In this document: piece after piece, positions 60,341-64,000 of the stretch
Position numbering within the stretch: the stretch's first letter is position 1
Layout of the letters: each line of letters opens with the position of its first letter
Assembly (NCBI GenBank): GCA_023101725.1
Contig: JALJCO010007141.1
Location: 264,319-328,318 of the forward strand
DNA: 64,000 nucleotides
From: Atherinomorus stipes
Taxonomy: Eukaryota > Chordata > Actinopteri > Atheriniformes > Atherinidae
Direction of reading: 5' to 3'
Notes under the pieces: generated by a model
The model's database searches: none
Seen by the model: the letters and a program-made list of their open reading frames with translations, nothing else
What the model was told of the DNA's origin: nothing
Position numbers and translations under genes: made by a program

Positions 60341-60665
60341 AGGGGTTAGACAATGAAACTGAAACACTTGGTTTTAGACCACAATCATTTATTAGTATGG
60401 TGTGGGGCCTCCTTTTGCGGCCAATACAGTGACAATTCGTCTTGGAAATGACATGTACAAGTCCTGAACAGTGGTCAGAGGGATTTTAAGCCATACTTCT
60501 TGCAGGATAGTGGCCAGGTCACTACGTGATGCTGGTGGAGGAAAACGTTTCTTGATTTGCTCCTCCAAAACTCCCCAAAGTGGCTCAATAATATTTAGAT
60601 CTGGTGACTTTGCAGGCCATGGGAGATGTTCAACTTCACTTTCATGTTCATCAAACCAATTTTAA
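60341..60665 (-). mobile_element. 3' end of a Tc1-like transposon, minus strand
   Basis: The terminus CAGGGGTTAGACAATGAAAC is at 60340-60359. Reading the minus strand inward gives a continuous C-terminal frame: LPWPAKSPDLNIIEPLWGVL (third catalytic Glu in NIIEP), then PASRSDLATILQEVWLKIPL and the end AAKGGPTPY followed by a stop. The N-terminal two thirds are absent beyond about 60665. Truncated and non-autonomous. Confidence 0.8.
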
Positions 60666-61049
60666 CTTAAAGAGCGATGGCCAGCTTTGTTTCAAGAAGA
60701 GGAGGTATGAGTTGAATCCAGTCATTGGCTAAAATTTTGTTTTCTTGAGTATGTTGTAATTTTGTTTTTCTGTGAAACTATATCCCTGGGAAAAAGAGTA
60801 ACTTCAGCATTTACAGACAGACATGAGGCATCGCAGTAGGCTCACTGGTCACTCTTACAGAGCTTCTGTATTCATATGTGAGAATCTGACAATCTAGAAT
60901 CTATTCTCAACAGCCCGGAGTCCAGTCAGGCAAACAATTTATTTTCCTGATCTTTTTTTTTTTTTAACTTTGTCAGTCATATGCCTTAACATGAAATATG
61001 TTGTCTAATTTGTATATTTCAGGTCAATGCTGAATTCCTATGGATCACA

Positions 61050-62426
61050 ATGGTACCACTGCAACCACGATTCTTGGCCGGTTTAGATAAGCGGAGCAGC
61101 CAGCTTCTTCAGGTCATAAGGAGAAAAGGTGGAGCAGTCAGTGAGAAAATCAGGGATGCCCTTAAACCTTTGGATCAGGTATGAAATGCATATGTATTGC
61201 ATTTGATTTTCTCTTTTATCAGTTCCGTTCTCTCTGTCGGTGTGTAGAAAGCTGATATTTATTTTATCATGTCTTTTTTGCTACAGGGTGGGGACTTGAA
61301 CATAAGAAGAGAGTGCCTCCTGAAGTCGCTTGTGATCTACCTGGGTGAAGATGTGAGCAACTTGATCAAAGAGTACCTGGTAAGTCAGTAATTGCCATTG
61401 CCAAATCATGGCAATGGCTAAAATGATGTAAAATTAATGTATCAATAGGTATAGCACTGTTAAGACCAACAAGAACTAGGAAAATGAATTTCAAACATGA
61501 AAATCCCTCTCCTTTTGGCAAAATTCTTGTACGCACTTCACTTGTATTTGCTTTACAAATAAAGTTGAGTTGAGAAATTTGCTGTTTTGACCAAAAGACA
61601 AACTGTGCTTGAAACCAGGAAGTGAAGTTTTTAATTTTAATTCTTTCTTGATCCGCTAGGGGCTGGCTGCAAAAGAAAGCAAATCTCCATAGACTCCCAT
61701 GTCAAAAGGCCAACTTCACACCAGAAACAGACATGTTTACAGCCTGGTTCAAACATCATTTTAGGTTTAATAGGTCAAGTTTGAATTTTTTAATAACTAA
61801 TCTGTTTAGATTATTGAATCTTGAAATTACACATTTAGGGGTGTGTCCTTTTGACAGCACTGAGATTAGACTTGTCTGTTAAATGTAACTGTTGGCCCTT
61901 GGCATTTGATCAGACTAATCAATAACTATCCAGGAGAATACCACCGAGGGTCTTTCCATCTCCTTGCTCTCTTTCTCTCAATTACTTCTTTGGATTGTCA
62001 TCCAACTGTACCTATTTTTCTCTCTTTCTCCACCTCCCTTTGATATTTAAAATCAGAATGTGTGATAAGAGGATTGCACATATTATGTACAACTTACATA
62101 ATTTATTGTCAATGTCAATAATTGTAGTCATTATTGAATGAATAATCCCCCCTCTTTCCTCCCCTGGGGACAGTTACCTAAACGAAGTTGTCTGATTTTA
62201 GGTTGTCCAAAAGGAAGAGGCGAAGGCAGAACTTGAAAATGCTGCCATGGCCATCTTTGTCCTCCGAGATGGTGACACTCTTTCCCCTCCGAAGGATATT
62301 GGCCTTGTCATCGATGGTGTTGAGGTACTCAACCACTTGCCCTCTATTGCATCGGCTTGTGACATGCTATTTGGCCTGTCTTATGCACTCAACCTTTGTT
62401 ATCCAATGGAACTCAAATATACCTTT
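61050..62426 (+). CDS. SAMD3-like protein, C-terminal part only (3 coding exons)
   Basis: Exons 61050-61178 (the first exon's acceptor is at 61022), 61287-61379 and 62202-62426, all phase 0 with GT-AG introns, give about 149 residues. Exon 1 reads LAGLDKRSSQLLQVIRRKGG. Exon 2 has NIRRECLLKSLVIYLGED and NLIKEYL. Exon 3 has AMAIFVLRDGD, GVEVLNHLPS and LFGLSYALNLCYPMELKYTF. This order matches the C-terminal third of the large teleost family labelled sterile alpha motif domain-containing 3-like (usually 400-600 residues), whose function is unknown. The SAM domain and the middle of the family protein are not seen upstream, where only leader exons and transposons lie. The frame at the first ATG is open 27 bases upstream to the acceptor, so an unseen upstream coding exon cannot be excluded. 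The frame ends early at TGA 62427 because of a one-base shift. Confidence 0.7.
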
Positions 62427-62514
62427 TGAGACCTTTCAAAAAATCATCATGGATATTGAAAGTAGACCAATGTCAAGAAGGATTCAGAATCTCTGTGCTA
62501 AGCTGCAGGAGTGA
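62427..62514 (+). pseudogene. Out-of-frame tail of the SAMD3-like gene
   Basis: Directly after the premature TGA, the +1 frame encodes ETFQKIIMDIESRPMSRR and IQNLCAKLQE then a stop at 62512-62514. This is the expected family C-terminus following KYTF. The two parts join in one frame if the T run at about 62424-62427 is one base shorter. Either a true frameshift or a one-base assembly error in a short homopolymer. Confidence 0.75.
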
Positions 62515-63043
62515 AAACGTGTGAACTTGAAGACATTGTCGCATTGTGAGTAATGAGCCTTGGTATTCATCACAGATGATTGCTTATTGCTGTTGCAAGA
62601 GAAAATATTGTTCAGGTTTGCCAAGGCCATATTTTGTTAATTCATTGTGGTCACATTTCTTGGAATTAAAATGGCACTTGTTTTATTAAGGAGACTAGAC
62701 TTTTGCCTTGTTGCTAGCTGCTACAGTTATTTCATGGGGCATTGTTGGTGGGCATTCACACTGAGTCCGATGCTTTGTTGATTAGTTGAGGGAAGTGCAC
62801 TTGTATGGAAGTATCACTGCTTGGTCCGTGTGCATGTGTGTCTGAACAGGTTGTTGTGTGCATTTGTTCTAAATGTACTACCACCATGAAATGAATGGAG
62901 CACCGAACCCAATATAAATGCTTTAATGCCACCAGCTGTCATGTCTGTTCTCAGGACTGAGGAAACTCTGGAACTGTTTGTTGGGCTTTTGAAAAGATAT
63001 TTAATTTTGTACATTGTATTTTCAAAAATACATAAGTTTTCAT
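62515..63043 (+). other. Probable 3' UTR of the SAMD3-like gene
   Basis: No coding frame. The sequence is AT-rich and free of strong repeats. No convincing polyadenylation signal was found before the MITE at 63044. The nearest clear AATAAA is at 63490. Confidence 0.4.
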
Positions 63044-63311
63044 TGGGAGTGGAAAAAAAAATATTGATGCACTGAAATATTACAATATTTTCACATGCCG
63101 ATATATACATATTTAAAAACCCAGTATGGATCCATTTTACTAACGCAATATCGCAAAATCTCATCGTTCTTTTACAAAATCTCATAAGACTTTACAAAAT
63201 CTAGCAAGATTTCGTTAGTAAAATAGATATCACATTTTTTTTAATATAGACAATCGCCATATGAAAATATTGCAGTATTTCAGTGCATCGATTTTTATTT
63301 CTCCACTCCTA
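63044..63311. mobile_element. MITE related to 59982-60178
   Basis: The left end TGGGAGTGGAAAAAAAAATA and following ATTGATGCACTGAAATATT are mirrored at the right end (AATATTGCAGTATTTCAG, GTGCATCGAT, CCACTCCTA). Flanks GTTTTCAT (63036-63043) and GTTATTAT (63312-63319) agree at six of eight positions, compatible with an old hAT duplication. The centre has its own inverted segment around TTTTACTAACGCAATAT / ATTTCGTTAGTAAAAT. Confidence 0.75.
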
Positions 63312-63489
63312 GTTATTATATTATCTAAAAATCAGACAACCTCACCTCAAAACCATTTAATCTGTTTTTTGCACAACTGGAGTTGGTTGAAAAGGCATTT
63401 AATTTTATGTTTTATTTAATTTGTCTTTTTTTATAAAATAGCCCAGCTCACCTCAAAACCCTTTGATGTTACTGTAATGTGACAAATTT

Positions 63490-63495
63490 AATAAA
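63490..63495 (+). terminator. Candidate polyadenylation signal AATAAA
   Basis: AATAAA followed about 15-25 bases later by GTGGTCATTT and GTGTCTTTTC, a GU-rich element. It could end the SAMD3-like transcript about 1 kb past its stop codon. No transcript evidence is available. Confidence 0.35.
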
Positions 63496-63534
63496 AGAAA
63501 TGTGGTCATTTCAACCGTGTCTTTTCATAATTTT

Positions 63535-64000
63535 AACTTGGATGTAAGTAATTCGATTAGTTGTGACAAGTCTACGCAACTTTATTAGTTTTCTGAAAGT
63601 GAAAAATACATTGTATTTCTGTAAGATTTTGGCTCAAGCTAGGGTAAAAATATAAGTTAATGCTAAGCATTAAAAAAGAAAATTGCAAGTTGAAATTGTA
63701 AGTTCATTATATTTGAAAACTTTCATTGGTTTAAATAATTTTTTAAATGAACATTACTACATTATTTCCTTTGTTCAAACCAATTTTTTTAATTTGAGAA
63801 AAACTAAAATTCTGTTGTAAAAATTTGAAATTAAGTTGATTATAATTGAAAACTTTCCTTGATTTTAATTATATTTTTTGAATTAACATTACTACATTAT
63901 TTACTTTGTTCAAACTTTTTTTTTTTAATTTGAGAAAAACTAAAAAAAATTAGATGTGATGAGTCGACGCAATTTTTTTAATTTGATCCAAAGTAACACT
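63535..64000. repeat. AT-rich tandem repeat, ~135-bp period
   Basis: ACATTACTACATTATTT recurs at 63751 and 63886, and the surrounding text (GAAAACTTTC, TTTGTTCAAAC, AATTTGAGAAAAACTAAAA) repeats in the same order at the same 135-base spacing. A related unit with GACAAGTCTACGCAA (about 63566) and GATGAGTCGACGCAA (about 63957) suggests a longer array that runs off the right edge. Confidence 0.75.

Noticed and set aside
46159..64000. Further SORCS exons (VPS10 continuation after NSS)
   Set aside because: I looked for an exon encoding the expected VILILTKLYDF-type continuation and found none. Intron 1 of this family is typically very long.

Overview
The window reads as vertebrate nuclear DNA, almost certainly from a teleost fish, probably a spiny-rayed (percomorph-type) one. 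Evidence: it is AT-rich and gene-poor, coding sequence is split by GT-AG introns, and it carries typical teleost repeats. These include Tc1-like transposons, TTAA-flanked piggyBac-type MITEs, hAT MITEs with 8-bp target duplications, PIF/Harbinger remnants, a tRNA-derived SINE and a Gypsy-type solo LTR. No bacterial-style operon, CRISPR array or rRNA gene was seen, and no intact tRNA gene.

Two host genes are supported, both on the + strand. At 45484-46158 lies the first coding exon of a SORCS-family VPS10-domain sorting receptor, best fit sorcs3. It encodes a signal peptide, a basic propeptide with a furin-type site and the start of the VPS10 domain, then runs into a canonical donor at 46159. 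No later SORCS exon is visible, so the rest of the window is its intron 1. Inside that intron, at about 57.95-63.5 kb, is a second spliced gene. It has a CpG-rich promoter with CRE, E-box and YY1-like sites, two untranslated leader exons and three coding exons giving about 149 residues. The residues match the C-terminal part of the large teleost SAMD3-like family. One extra base in a T run near the end separates the last ~28 family residues from the frame, so the gene is either decaying or misassembled at one base.

Layout: 1-45 kb is the intergenic region upstream of sorcs3. It holds an LTR end at the left edge, a foldback and a 630-bp palindromic TTAA element (4.7-5.8 kb), an 800-bp TTAA MITE (6.8-7.6 kb), a solo LTR nested in a SINE (8.5-9.3 kb), a Tc1 element without its third catalytic residue (13.2-14.7 kb), further Tc1 scraps, long AAAG and GATA arrays beside LINE tails (16.3-16.9 kb), a Harbinger relic (22.6-23.4 kb), nested elements (26.5-28.3 kb), more MITEs (33.4, 38.3, 40.6 kb) and a purine-only tract just upstream of sorcs3 (44.5-44.8 kb). 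The sorcs3 intron holds a dead Tc1 split by a hAT MITE (47.4-49.1 kb), small hAT MITEs and, around the nested gene, more hAT MITEs and an AT-rich tandem repeat at the right edge.

I found no convincing new biological system. The items most worth following up are the truncated, promoter-equipped SAMD3-like gene nested in the sorcs3 intron with its frameshift, the long palindromes, and the nested insertions with readable target duplications. Family names come from recognition by eye. No database search was possible.
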